From the NCBI GenBank assembly GCA_023150375.1, contig JAKLLA010000009.1, positions 113,672 through 177,671 of the forward strand: a stretch of DNA of 64,000 bases. The letters run 5' to 3'. The notes under the pieces were generated by a model. That model ran no database searches. It saw only the letters and a list, made by a program, of their open reading frames with translations, and had not been told where the DNA came from. Position 1 is the stretch's first letter; each line of letters starts with the position of its first letter. This DNA is from Burkholderiaceae bacterium. Its GTDB lineage: Bacteria; Pseudomonadota; Gammaproteobacteria; Burkholderiales; Burkholderiaceae_C. Shown piece by piece: positions 56,244 to 64,000 of this stretch. Made by a program: the position numbers and the translations under genes.

Positions 56244-56855
56244 ATGATCATCCGACCGATGCTGGACGACTGGGAGGTCGGCGGCATCACCTCGATCCGG
56301 GCGCTGGAGCGGCGGCGCATCGCGCGCATCGGCGTGCCGGGCCTGGACGGCGACCTGCAGCAGGATCTCGGCCACGAGAGCCTGGCGGTGCAGATCGAGG
56401 GCGCGCTGCAGGGCGACGAGGTGCGCGACGGCTTTCTCACTGCGGTGCGTGAGCGCCATCTGGCCGGCGCGCCGCTGAGCTTCGTCGCCGACATCGTCAC
56501 CGCCACCACGCTCGAGCAGGTGCTGGTCGAGGCCTTCGAGGTGATCGAATCGAACGACTGGGCCGAGCATGTGCGCTACCGCCTGGTGCTGCGCGAGTAC
56601 GTCGAGCCGCCCGAGCCGCCGGCGCCCTTCGACGCGCTGGGTGCCGAGCTGGGGCTGGAGCTGGACGCGCTGGCCGAGCTGGGCCTGACCGGGCTGGAGC
56701 TGCCCGCCCTGCTGGGCGATGTGCCGACGCTGGGCGACCCGGTGGCGCCGCTGCAGCCGGCGCTGGACGGCGTGCGCACGGCCACCGCCGGCCTGGGCGA
56801 GGCGGTGTCGGCGCTGACCGCGCTGTTCGACAGCCCGCCGCCGGACGGAGACTGA
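56244..56855 (+). CDS. Phage-tail/baseplate-like protein, first gene of the tail locus
   Basis: A 203-residue protein. The N-terminal 125 residues (DDWEVGGITSIRALERRRIARIGVPGLDGDLQQDLGHESLAVQIEGAL) recall the P-G-x-D-G-D/QDLG pattern of the N-terminal domain of phage DNA-circularisation and GpU-like tail proteins; this is a pattern resemblance, not a confirmed match. The rest is acidic and Leu-rich (LGAELGLELDALAELGLTGLELPALLGDV). AGGAG precedes the ATG by 7 nt. It begins the run of tail-type genes and is probably a baseplate or hub component. Confidence 0.6.
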   Translation: MIIRPMLDDWEVGGITSIRALERRRIARIGVPGLDGDLQQDLGHESLAVQIEGALQGDEVRDGFLTAVRERHLAGAPLSFVADIVTATTLEQVLVEAFEVIESNDWAEHVRYRLVLREYVEPPEPPAPFDALGAELGLELDALAELGLTGLELPALLGDVPTLGDPVAPLQPALDGVRTATAGLGEAVSALTALFDSPPPDGD

Positions 56856-56936
56856 GCATGGCCGCAGCCGCAGCCCCAGCAGCCCCCGCCGCCTCGCGTT
56901 CCGGTCCGGTGGGCCGGCGTTGCACAGGGGGCCGCC

Positions 56937-59900
56937 GTGGCTGACTGTGCCCTGGTCGAAGGCCTGCGCGACCGCCTCGGGCTGGACGATCCCGCCGCGG
57001 CGCTGGGGGCGGTGGGCAGCCGCTTCGGCGTCTCGGTGTCGCTGCCCGGCCTGGACCTGGCCGGCCTCGGTGCGATCACCGGCAGCCTGGGGCTGGACAC
57101 CGCGCCGCTGCAGGCCGCCGGCGGCGAGGTGTCTGCCCGGCTGACGGCGCTGGCCGGCGACCTCGACCCCGAGCGCCTGATCGCGCCGCTGCTGCGGCCG
57201 GTGCAGCAGGCCGAGCAGCTGGCCGGGGCCGACCCGGCCGCGCTGCTGCAGCGCATCACCCAGCGCATCGAGGGCGGACGCGACAGCGGCCTGGCGAAGC
57301 TCGAGCGGGTGATCGGCGAGGTCGCCGCCGGGGCCGACGCACCGGCGCTGCAGGGCGTGGTCGCGCTGGGTCGGGCCCTGCTGCCGGCGCTGCCGGAGGG
57401 GCCACTCGCGCCGCTGGGCACCTGGGGCGGGGGGCTGAAGGTCTTCCTGCTGCTGGCCGGCGCGCTGATGGCGGTGGACAGCCGCGCCCGGCTGATCGAG
57501 GCCGGCCCGGCCGCCGCCTGGACCCGTCTGGCGCCCTGGTGCGAGGGCCGGCTGAAGTCCCTGGCCGCCTGGGCGGAGCACCCGCTGGACCGCCGCGTCG
57601 CCACCGCGCCGGACGACCCGGCGGTGAAGGCCGCGCTGGTGGATTACCTCGGCGCGCTGGACCAGACCCTCGACCTGCTGGAGACCTCGCTGGGCACCGC
57701 CGAACTGGCCCTGGCCTACGAGGACCCCGAACGCGCCGCCACCCAGCTCGTCGCCCTGGAACCGCTGCTGGCCGGCACCGACGCCGCGCCGCTGCGGGCG
57801 CTCTGCGAGGACCTGGTGGCGCGGCTGTCCGGCCCGCTCGGCCAGGCCGGCGACGCCACCGCGGGCCTGGGGCTCGAGGCGCAGGTGGACCGCGCCCTGG
57901 GCTTCGTCGCCGAACTGCAGGCCGCGGTGGACCGGCTGGATGCCGCCGCCCTGGCCGCGCCGGTGCGCGGCGCGATCGAGGAACTCACCGGCGGCCTGCA
58001 GCGCGTGGCCGACGGGCTCGACCAGGGGCTGGGCGCCATCACCCTGGCCCTGCACCAGGTGCGCGACGCCGTGCGGGCGGTGGACTTGCGCCCGCTCACC
58101 GAGGCGCTGCGCCGCGTCGTGCAGCCCATCGCCGAGGCCCTGCAGCGCCTGGACGCCCTGCTGGCCGACGTCATGGCCGGCATCGCCGAGGCGATGGGCC
58201 TGGCCCAGGCGGCGATCGACACGGTCAAGACCGCCATCCTGGAGGCCGCCGGCAGCGTCAAGGCGGCCTTCGACCGGCTGGCGGCCGCGGTGCGCCGGCT
58301 CGACCTGCCGGGCAAGGTGGCGCAGCTGCAGGCGGGCATCGACACGGTGGCCGGCGAGCTGCAGCGCATCCGCCTGGAGCCCTTCTTCGACACCTCGCGC
58401 GAGGTCATGGACACCGCCGCCGACGCGCTGCGCCTGGTGCCGGTGGACCTCCTGCCCGACGACCTGCGCCAGGAGCTGGTCGAAGTCTGTGCGACGGTGC
58501 GCGCGATCGACTTCGAAGGCGATGTGCGCCTGCCGCTGACCACGCAGCTGCAGGCCCTGCTGGCCGAGTTCGACCGCGACCTGCTCGGCCAGGTGGCGGT
58601 GTTCCACGGCCAGCTGGTGGCCTTCCTGGAGGGCATCGACCCGGCCGGGCCGATCGCCGAGCTGGAGCGCCGCTTCGACACCGAGCTGATCGCGCCGCTG
58701 CAGGCGCTCGACCCGGACGCGCTGCTGGCGCCGCTGCGCGAGGCCCTGGCCGAGGCGCAGCGCCGCATCGCCGCGGTGGACCTGCGCGGCACGCTGCTGG
58801 CGCCGATCGAGGCGGGCTTCGCCCAGGTGCTGGGCTTCGTCGACCAGGCCGACCCGGCCGTCGTGCTGCAGCCGTTGAATGCCCGCCTGGCCGAGGTGCG
58901 CGGCCAGGTCGAACAGGCGCTGCGCCTGCAGCACTGGGCCGACACCCTGGACCAGACGCATGCCCGGCTGCAGGGGCTGCTCGAAGGGCTGGACCTGGAG
59001 CGCCTGCTGCCGCAGCTGGAGTCGGGCTGGCGGCTGATGCTCGAGGGCCTGCGCGACATTCCCGGCGGCGGTGCGCTGGGCGGGGTGGTGACGATGCTGC
59101 TCGGGCGGGCCCTGCCGGTGGCCCCCGACAGCTGGGCCGCGGTGACCCGCTGGCTGGCCGAGGGCGGTGCGGCGGCCGACCTGGCGCGGCGGGTGCATGC
59201 GGGCCGGGCGCAGCTGCTCGCGCTGCCGCCGCTGCTGCAGGCGCAGGACCTGGCAGGCCTGGCCGCGCGCCTGGGCGCGCTGCACGCGCGGCTGCGCAGC
59301 GCGGTCGAGGCGCTGCCGGCCGACCATCCGCTGCGCCAGCGCCATGCCCAGGCGCTGCAGCGCAGCCCGGCCGAACGCCTGGCCGCGCTGGCCGCCGCGC
59401 GGGACCGCCTGCTGGCACAGGCGCAGCGCGCGGCCGGCACGCTGGCGCCGCTGGAGGCCAGCGCCTTCGGCCACAGCGACCTGGCGCGCGACCGGCTGCG
59501 CGAGGCGCTGCTGCCGCTGGAGGCCCTGAAACAGCAGGTGCTGGGGCTGGCGCGGCGCTTCGGCGTCGACCCCACCGGCCGGGACCTGGGCGCGGTGTTC
59601 GCGCAGATCCTCGGCGCGCTGCGACCGGCCCGGGTGCTGGCGGCGCTGCAGCCCTTGATCGAGTCGCTGCGGGCCCGTTTGGGCGAGTGGGTGCAGCAGG
59701 GCCTGGTCGCGCCGCTGAAGGCCGGCATCGTGCAGCTGCAGGCGCTGATCGCACGCTTCGACCTGACGCCCATCGTCGCCGAGCTGTCGGGCATCCATGC
59801 GGCGGTGCGGGCGCAGATCGCCGCCCTGGATCCGGCGGCGCTGCTGGGCGACGTGCTGGCCGCCTTCGAGACGGTGCGCGACCACCTGGCCGGCTACGAC

Positions 59901-60173
59901 CCGCTGGCGCCGGCGCGCGAGGCCATCGCGGCCTTCCAGCAGGCCGTCGCCGAGCTGGCCGCGCCCGGCAGCCCGGTGCGCCCGACGGTGCTCTTCGGCG
60001 GCGTGGTGGCGGCGCAGCAGGAGATCACCGCGGCGGTGCGCGGCATCGAGGTGCGCCAGCTGCTGCGGCCGGTGCTGGAGGCGCTGGCGGCGCTGGTGGT
60101 GCAGCTCGACGAGGGGCTGGCCGGCAGCGAGACCGCCTTCGAGGACCTGCAGGCCGCGCTGCCCGCGGCCTGA
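56937..60173 (+). CDS. Giant helical repeat protein of the tail locus (tape-measure candidate)
   Basis: A 1078-residue protein made almost wholly of Ala/Leu/Arg-rich amphipathic helices. A degenerate unit (hydrophobic-D-P/L-x-x-L-x-x-P-L-x-x-x-hydrophobic) recurs at about residues 76, 333, 382, 454, 567, 590, 613, 638, 684, 941, 963, 986 and 1036, for instance LDPDALLAPLREAL and LDPAALLGDVLAAF. One strongly hydrophobic segment (LKVFLLLAGALMAV, about 167-180) could span a membrane. Length, helicity and a hydrophobic segment fit a tape measure, but these normally lie downstream of sheath and tube, so a novel structural or effector role is equally possible. It starts with GTG. Confidence 0.6.
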   Translation: MADCALVEGLRDRLGLDDPAAALGAVGSRFGVSVSLPGLDLAGLGAITGSLGLDTAPLQAAGGEVSARLTALAGDLDPERLIAPLLRPVQQAEQLAGADPAALLQRITQRIEGGRDSGLAKLERVIGEVAAGADAPALQGVVALGRALLPALPEGPLAPLGTWGGGLKVFLLLAGALMAVDSRARLIEAGPAAAWTRLAPWCEGRLKSLAAWAEHPLDRRVATAPDDPAVKAALVDYLGALDQTLDLLETSLGTAELALAYEDPERAATQLVALEPLLAGTDAAPLRALCEDLVARLSGPLGQAGDATAGLGLEAQVDRALGFVAELQAAVDRLDAAALAAPVRGAIEELTGGLQRVADGLDQGLGAITLALHQVRDAVRAVDLRPLTEALRRVVQPIAEALQRLDALLADVMAGIAEAMGLAQAAIDTVKTAILEAAGSVKAAFDRLAAAVRRLDLPGKVAQLQAGIDTVAGELQRIRLEPFFDTSREVMDTAADALRLVPVDLLPDDLRQELVEVCATVRAIDFEGDVRLPLTTQLQALLAEFDRDLLGQVAVFHGQLVAFLEGIDPAGPIAELERRFDTELIAPLQALDPDALLAPLREALAEAQRRIAAVDLRGTLLAPIEAGFAQVLGFVDQADPAVVLQPLNARLAEVRGQVEQALRLQHWADTLDQTHARLQGLLEGLDLERLLPQLESGWRLMLEGLRDIPGGGALGGVVTMLLGRALPVAPDSWAAVTRWLAEGGAAADLARRVHAGRAQLLALPPLLQAQDLAGLAARLGALHARLRSAVEALPADHPLRQRHAQALQRSPAERLAALAAARDRLLAQAQRAAGTLAPLEASAFGHSDLARDRLREALLPLEALKQQVLGLARRFGVDPTGRDLGAVFAQILGALRPARVLAALQPLIESLRARLGEWVQQGLVAPLKAGIVQLQALIARFDLTPIVAELSGIHAAVRAQIAALDPAALLGDVLAAFETVRDHLAGYDPLAPAREAIAAFQQAVAELAAPGSPVRPTVLFGGVVAAQQEITAAVRGIEVRQLLRPVLEALAALVVQLDEGLAGSETAFEDLQAALPAA

Positions 60174-60193
60174 AACACGACCCGGGACGCCCC

Positions 60194-61048
60194 ATGCTGC
60201 TCTACCGCCTCGTCGATGCCGTGGTGACCCACCTGGATGCTGCGCTGCCGGCGGCCACCCAGGTCGGCAGCGCCATGCCACGGCTGGTGGCGGAGATCCC
60301 GGCGGTGGTGCTCTCGCTGGCCGACGCCCAGCCGCTGGGCAGCGGCGTGGGCGGGCGCCCGCGCGGCGAGGTCGGCGGTGCGCTGGCGGTGCGGGCGGTG
60401 ATCGACCTGGCCGACCCGGTCTGGCGCTTTGCGGACGGCGAGGCCGTGCCCCTGCTGTCGGCCGACCGGCGCACGCTGCAGCTGCCCTGGGGGGCGCTGG
60501 TGGATGCCGACGGCGGCGACGCCGGGCCGCTGGCGAGCGGCGCGGTCACGCTGCGCCGCGGGGCCCTCGTCTATGCGCTGGTCGAGGCGGCGCCGGGGCC
60601 GAACCAGGTGCGCGTCGAGCGCAGCAGCGGCATCGCCGTCTTCGGCGCCGCGCTGCCGGCCAGCGGCAGCCTGGGCGTCGAGGCCTTCGTCGGCCGCTGG
60701 GAGGTGGAGACGGTGCGCTTCACCGCCACGCTGCAGGCGACCGTCTTTGCCAGCGGTGCGGCGGCGCTGGAGCTGCTCAGCCGCCAGGTGGCCGATGCGA
60801 TGAGCCCGGCCACGGTGGCCGCGCGCGTGCCCGGCCTGAGCCAGGTCCTGCCCACCGGCTGGAGCGCGATGGCACCGCCCGAGCAGCCGCGGGGCAACAC
60901 GCTGGCGCGCACGCTGGCCTGGCAGTGCCGCTACGAATACGAAGTCCCGTCGATCCCGACCGCAGGCGGCCCGATCCGCGGCGTCGCGGTCGCGCTGTCC
61001 CCGCGCCCGGGCGCCGCGCCGGAGCCCTTCACCGTCGCCCGATCCTGA
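60194..61048 (+). CDS. Putative tail terminator/completion protein
   Basis: A 284-residue beta-rich protein placed just before the sheath gene, where contractile phages usually have the tail terminator. It opens MLLYRLVDAVVTHLDAAL, like the helix of tail-completion proteins, then VAEIPAVVLSLADAQPLGSGVGG and repeated strand patterns (FVGRWEVETVRFTATLQATVFA). The C-terminus has GNTLARTLAWQCRYEYEVPSIP. No certain family match; the call rests mainly on position, N-terminal pattern and length. The next gene starts 30 nt later. Confidence 0.5.
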   Translation: MLLYRLVDAVVTHLDAALPAATQVGSAMPRLVAEIPAVVLSLADAQPLGSGVGGRPRGEVGGALAVRAVIDLADPVWRFADGEAVPLLSADRRTLQLPWGALVDADGGDAGPLASGAVTLRRGALVYALVEAAPGPNQVRVERSSGIAVFGAALPASGSLGVEAFVGRWEVETVRFTATLQATVFASGAAALELLSRQVADAMSPATVAARVPGLSQVLPTGWSAMAPPEQPRGNTLARTLAWQCRYEYEVPSIPTAGGPIRGVAVALSPRPGAAPEPFTVARS

Positions 61049-61078
61049 TCCCCCGACCTCGAAGCAAGGAAGAGCCCC

Positions 61079-62479
61079 ATGAGCGAAGCCATCGCGGAGA
61101 TGATCCTCCCATCCACCTACATCGAGGTGCGGGCCGAAGGCCTCATCGCGGTCGGGTCGATTGCCACCGGCAATCTCGGCATCGTCGGCACGGCCGCACG
61201 CGGGCCGGTCGGCCAGGTCGTCGCGCTGGGCAGCCCTGCCGATGCGCTGGACGTCTTCGGCGCCTACGACGCGCTGGCCGCGCCCCGCCTGGCCGGCAAC
61301 CCGCTCAGCCTGGTGCGCACCCTCGAACAGGCCTTCGCTGGCGGGGCGAGCAACGTCTATGCGGTGCGCATCGCCAACGGCGCGCCGGTGGCCGCGCATG
61401 CCGAGGTGCGCACCGCGGGTGACGCGGCCGGCTTCACCATGACCGCGCGGGAGGCCGGCACCTGGGGTCTGGGCCTGCGCTTCACGCTGACGCAGGCGGC
61501 GGTGGCCGAGCCCTGGACCCTCACGCTGACCGTCGGTGCGGTCAAGGAGGTCTTCACCGGCGCCACCACCCAGGCCCTGGCCACCGCCCTGGCGGCCAGC
61601 ACGCTGGTCACAGTCGGCACGGTGGAGAACGGCGGGGCCGCGCCGGTGGCGGTGGCCACGGCGACGGCCTTCACCGGCGGCAGCGACGCGGCCAACGTCA
61701 GCGCCGCCGACCTGGCCGCCGGCCTGGCGCTGCTGGCCGACCTGCCGGTCAACATCGTGCTGGTGGCCGGCTTCGGCGCCGACCAGGCCGGCGCCGCGGT
61801 GGCGGCCCACCTGGAAGCCACCGAGAACGAGGGGCGCGAGCGCATCGCGCTGCTGGGCGCGCGCAGCACCGCGGTGAGTGACGTGGAGGCCGACATCGGC
61901 AGCCTGAACGACGACCGCATCGTGCTCGTCGCCCCGGGCCTGAAGGCCACCGACGCGGCCGACGGCCGGTCGGTGGACCTGCCGCCGAGCTACCTGGCGG
62001 CGGTGGTGGCCGGCAAGCTGGCCACCCTGGCGCCGCACATCAGCCTGACCAACAAGACCCTGCCGATCGCCGGCCTGGTGGGCGCCTACAACACCACGAA
62101 CTACAAGAGGCTGCTGCAGGCGCGGGTGCTGCTGGTGCGGCAGAAGTTCGGCTACCAGGTGGTCAAGGGCATCACCACCGAGAACGCCGCCTTCACGCAG
62201 ATCTCGGTGCGCCGCATCGTCGACTACGCCAAGGCCGGCGTGCGCCTGGGCGCCGATCCCTACATCGGCCGGCTCAACAACGCGCGCATCCGGGCCGCGC
62301 TGAAGGCCACGCTGGACGGCTTCCTGTCGCAGATGGTGGTCGACGAGATGCTGGTGAGCTACGACCTGGACGTCAGCGCGACCCGGGCGCAGGAGATCCG
62401 CGGCATCTGCGCGGTGACGATGACGCTGATGCCCACCTTCAGCATCGACTACATCCGCGTGACGATGAACCTGCAGTGA
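61079..62479 (+). CDS. Contractile tail sheath protein
   Basis: A 466-residue sheath subunit. The N-terminal strand region (PSTYIEVRAEGLIAVGSIATGNLGIVGTAARGPVGQVVALGSPADALDVFG), the loop LVRTLEQAFAGGASNVYAVRI and the C-terminal core (LQARVLLVRQKFGYQVVKGITTENAAFTQISVRRIVDYAKAGVRLGADPYIGRLNN, ending IDYIRVTMNL) are those of phage tail sheath proteins, which form the contracting outer cylinder. AAGGAAGA precedes the ATG. Only one sheath gene is seen, unlike extracellular injection systems with several. Confidence 0.92.
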   Translation: MSEAIAEMILPSTYIEVRAEGLIAVGSIATGNLGIVGTAARGPVGQVVALGSPADALDVFGAYDALAAPRLAGNPLSLVRTLEQAFAGGASNVYAVRIANGAPVAAHAEVRTAGDAAGFTMTAREAGTWGLGLRFTLTQAAVAEPWTLTLTVGAVKEVFTGATTQALATALAASTLVTVGTVENGGAAPVAVATATAFTGGSDAANVSAADLAAGLALLADLPVNIVLVAGFGADQAGAAVAAHLEATENEGRERIALLGARSTAVSDVEADIGSLNDDRIVLVAPGLKATDAADGRSVDLPPSYLAAVVAGKLATLAPHISLTNKTLPIAGLVGAYNTTNYKRLLQARVLLVRQKFGYQVVKGITTENAAFTQISVRRIVDYAKAGVRLGADPYIGRLNNARIRAALKATLDGFLSQMVVDEMLVSYDLDVSATRAQEIRGICAVTMTLMPTFSIDYIRVTMNLQ

Positions 62480-62517
62480 ACCGCCGCCGCGCCCCCTGAC
62501 CCCCTCCCGAGGACACC

Positions 62518-63018
62518 ATGGCCAACACCCACATCTTCACCGGACTGGACGGCTCGATCTCGGTGGCCGTCGAAGCCGGCCCCGAAGGCGACGCCGCCAA
62601 GGGCATCGCCGAGGCCTACGCGCTGACCCCGATCGGTCGCGCCACCGGCGTGACCGTGCGCGTGAGCAGCGACATTCGCCCCTTCCACGAGATCGGCCAG
62701 CGCTACGCCACCGAGCTGCGCGCCGGCAACGTGAACATCAGCGGCACGATCGGTCGCGCCCATGTCAACGGGGCGCTGCTGCGGCTGATGCTCGGCGAGG
62801 GCGGCGGCGGCACGCGGCCGGCCGGCAGCTTCGTCAGCCCCACCTTCAACCTCAGCCTGCGCATGGAGAACGGGGCCTTTCCCGGCAACAGCGCCACGGT
62901 GACGGTGCACGGGGTCAAGCTCGACGGCTGGTCCTTCACGATGCCCGAGGACGACTTCGTGCTCGAGGAGGTCAGCTTCAAGGGGCTGTGGATCGGCGCG
63001 GAGGACACGGCGGCATGA
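62518..63018 (+). CDS. Tail tube protein
   Basis: A 166-residue protein following the sheath by 38 nt, the normal position of the inner tube subunit. Tube-like features are the N-terminal HIFTGLDGSISVAVE, strands with central glycines (GNVNISGTIGRAHVNGALLRLMLGEGG) and the C-terminal sheet VTVHGVKLDGWSFTMPEDDFVLEEVSFKGLWIGAED, which resembles the Hcp/tube fold. GAGGA precedes the ATG. Subunits would stack as hexameric rings inside the sheath. Confidence 0.82.
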   Translation: MANTHIFTGLDGSISVAVEAGPEGDAAKGIAEAYALTPIGRATGVTVRVSSDIRPFHEIGQRYATELRAGNVNISGTIGRAHVNGALLRLMLGEGGGGTRPAGSFVSPTFNLSLRMENGAFPGNSATVTVHGVKLDGWSFTMPEDDFVLEEVSFKGLWIGAEDTAA

Positions 63019-63064
63019 GCACGTGGCGACGTCTTCCGCCGCCTGAAGTCGCAGAGGTGTTCCG

Positions 63065-63553
63065 ATGACCCTGAGCGCCGACGACCTTCTGCTGGCGGGC
63101 AGCCGCAGCCAGCGCGTGGCCGTGCCGGCCCGGGTGCTCGACCCCTCGGCCGCGGCCGACGCGCCGGCCGGCGAGGTGCTGCTGCGCCCGCTGCGCCTGG
63201 CCGACCTGGCGCGCATCGCCAAGGCCGCGCGTGACGACGGCCACCTCACCGGCGTGCTGATGGTGCAGCAGGCCCTGGTGGAGCCGGCGCTGACCCTGGA
63301 GCAGGCCAATCGCCTGCATGCCGGACTGGTGCAGCACCTGCTGGGCGAGGTCAACCGCATCAGCGGCCTGGCCCTGTCGGCCGACGAGCTGGAGCAGGCC
63401 GTGCAGGCACCGCTGGCGAAGGCCTGCTTCACGCTGGCGCGCGAGTTCGGCTGGACGCCGCAGCAGTGCGCCGACCTGAGCGTCGGCCAGGTGCTGCTCT
63501 ACCTCGAGATGGCCGCACGCGAGCGCGCGGCGGTCGGCCGGGCGGGGGGCTGA
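63065..63553 (+). CDS. Putative tail assembly chaperone
   Basis: A 162-residue protein between the tube and a downstream ORF, the place of the G/gpE-type tail assembly chaperone in contractile phages. It has LRPLRLADLARIAKAARDDGHLTGVLMVQQALVEPALTLEQANRLHAGLVQHLL and a helical end (LLYLEMAARERAAVGRAGG). It ends with a run of six G and the stop at 63551, suggesting a programmed frameshift that would make a longer product. GAGGTG precedes the ATG. Assigned by position and by the slippery end. Confidence 0.6.
   Translation: MTLSADDLLLAGSRSQRVAVPARVLDPSAAADAPAGEVLLRPLRLADLARIAKAARDDGHLTGVLMVQQALVEPALTLEQANRLHAGLVQHLLGEVNRISGLALSADELEQAVQAPLAKACFTLAREFGWTPQQCADLSVGQVLLYLEMAARERAAVGRAGG
63544..63550 (+). 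other. Possible frameshift site (G GGG GGC) at the end of the chaperone gene
   Basis: The last two codons of the chaperone gene read GGG GGC and follow a G, giving a slippery heptamer directly before the stop at 63551-63553. Slipping -2 (or +1) enters the frame of the next ORF with no stop; a -1 slip meets a stop at 63559-63561. Confidence 0.45.
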
Positions 63554-63557
63554 GGCA

Positions 63558-64000
63558 ATGACCGTCGACGTCGGTCCTGTCTGGCTGCGCCACCTGCAGG
63601 GCACCCTCGGGTCCCTGGGCGAGGGCGCGCAGTCGCGCTGGGCCGCGCTGGAGAGCGGCTGCCCCGCGCAGCCGCTGCAGACGCTGCTGGCGCCGTCCGG
63701 CACGCTGCTGGCAGGACTGGACGCCGACCCCTGGGCGGCGCTGGCAGGCCCGGCGGCGCGGCCGGCGGCGCTGCCCGAGCCTGTCGCAGCGGCCGCAGCC
63801 GCTGCAGCGGGGCGGCGCCCGGCCACCCGGCGAGCGGTCGCCGACCCGACCCCACCGACCGACGCCACTCCGGGGCCTGCCCGGCCTGCGGCCGGACTCG
63901 GCGTGGCGGCCGACGCGGCGCGCCCGCCGGCCTGGATGCGCGCCCCGGCCGCGACGGCCGGCGCCTCTGCCGGAGCCGACCCCGCCTCGGCGCCGCGGGC
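63558..64000 (+). CDS. Pro/Ala-rich tail-locus protein, 3' partial
   Basis: An ORF starting with the ATG at 63558 and still open at the window end (147 codons visible). It begins MTVDVGPVWLRHLQGTLGSLGEGAQSRWAALESG, then becomes Ala/Pro-rich. It lies 4 nt after the chaperone stop and in the -2/+1 frame relative to it, so it could be translated on its own from the ATG or as a fusion after frameshifting. It matches no family I recognise. In phages a tape measure or a GT-type chaperone extension would occupy this place. Confidence 0.6.
   Translation, partial: MTVDVGPVWLRHLQGTLGSLGEGAQSRWAALESGCPAQPLQTLLAPSGTLLAGLDADPWAALAGPAARPAALPEPVAAAAAAAAGRRPATRRAVADPTPPTDATPGPARPAAGLGVAADAARPPAWMRAPAATAGASAGADPASAPR

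Noticed and set aside
56859..56945. A 28-codon ORF (MAAAAAPAAPAASR) between the first and second tail genes
   Set aside because: Low-complexity composition, no ribosome site and overlap with the start of the next gene; it is more likely spacer. A decayed LysM-type tail gene cannot be excluded.
55968..60281. A 1437-codon open frame on the minus strand across the tail locus start
   Set aside because: It is antisense to the baseplate-like and giant genes, is Gln/Arg/His-rich and crosses a non-coding leader. Such long antisense frames are common in DNA with very high third-position GC.
56244..64000. Integrated prophage with attachment sites
   Set aside because: No integrase, tRNA or direct repeat was seen in the visible part; the claim would need the sequence beyond the window.

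Overview
The window is very GC-rich and densely coded, and its gene content is that of a betaproteobacterium of the order Burkholderiales, probably from the Rubrivivax/Leptothrix/Ideonella/Sphaerotilus group. This placement rests on the gene set (PilS/PilR next to a PP0621-family gene and a CcsA-like gene, a Lys/Ala-rich histone H1-like protein, DUF1631, Smg/DUF494, an overlapping def-fmt pair, separate secD and secF) and is an inference. Almost all of it is ordinary chromosome. I see no tRNA, rRNA, CRISPR array, insertion sequence or integrase.

Layout. 1-2622: the end of a peptide/nickel-type ABC importer (permease plus fused double ATPase). 2842-6131: a 37-residue secreted peptide ORF, a structured RNA candidate, a RutG-like uracil/xanthine permease, a PfkB sugar/nucleoside kinase and a YggU protein. 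6207-12686 (minus strand): the H1-like protein, AmpD, the PilR-PilS two-component system, a PP0621 protein and a CcsA-like membrane protein; most of these genes overlap by 4 nt. 12732-17561 (plus strand): ffh, a DUF2726 protein, hemB and corA, with a strong candidate small RNA on the minus strand between the DUF2726 gene and hemB. 17593-19783 (minus strand): family-4 uracil-DNA glycosylase, rimI and tsaB. 20040-21823: dacB and a SemiSWEET sugar transporter. 21833-25794 (minus strand): an SGNH-like lipoprotein, tsaC, purK and purE. 25908-26849: cnoX. 26904-39006 (minus strand): a helical-repeat protein, purC, fba, pyk, maeB, pgk, azlD/azlC, a lipoprotein, fmt and def. 39295-42240: a LysM protein, dprA and smg. 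42278-48240 (minus strand): DUF1631, secF, secD and yajC. 48466-50773: a LytS/LytTR two-component pair. 50795-52645 (minus strand): a secreted subtilisin-like protease. 52987-55914: a FecCD/BtuCDF-type importer operon.

The most unusual part is the last 7.8 kb (56244-64000). It encodes a contractile-tail-like machine: a small tail/baseplate-like protein, a 1078-residue helical repeat protein, a terminator-like protein, sheath, tube, a chaperone-like protein, and a Pro/Ala-rich protein cut by the window edge. No capsid, portal, terminase, integrase or lysis gene is visible. The chaperone gene ends in a run of six G just before its stop, and the next ORF is open in the -2/+1 frame. This resembles the programmed frameshift known for phage tail-assembly chaperones, including the -2 shift of Mu.

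Other points of interest are the small RNA at 15161-15277 with a Shine-Dalgarno-complementary loop, a second structured element with a CUCCUCCUC loop at 3039-3197, three genes whose -10 boxes predict leaderless mRNAs, and an SGNH-like lipoprotein whose catalytic serine is replaced by glutamate.
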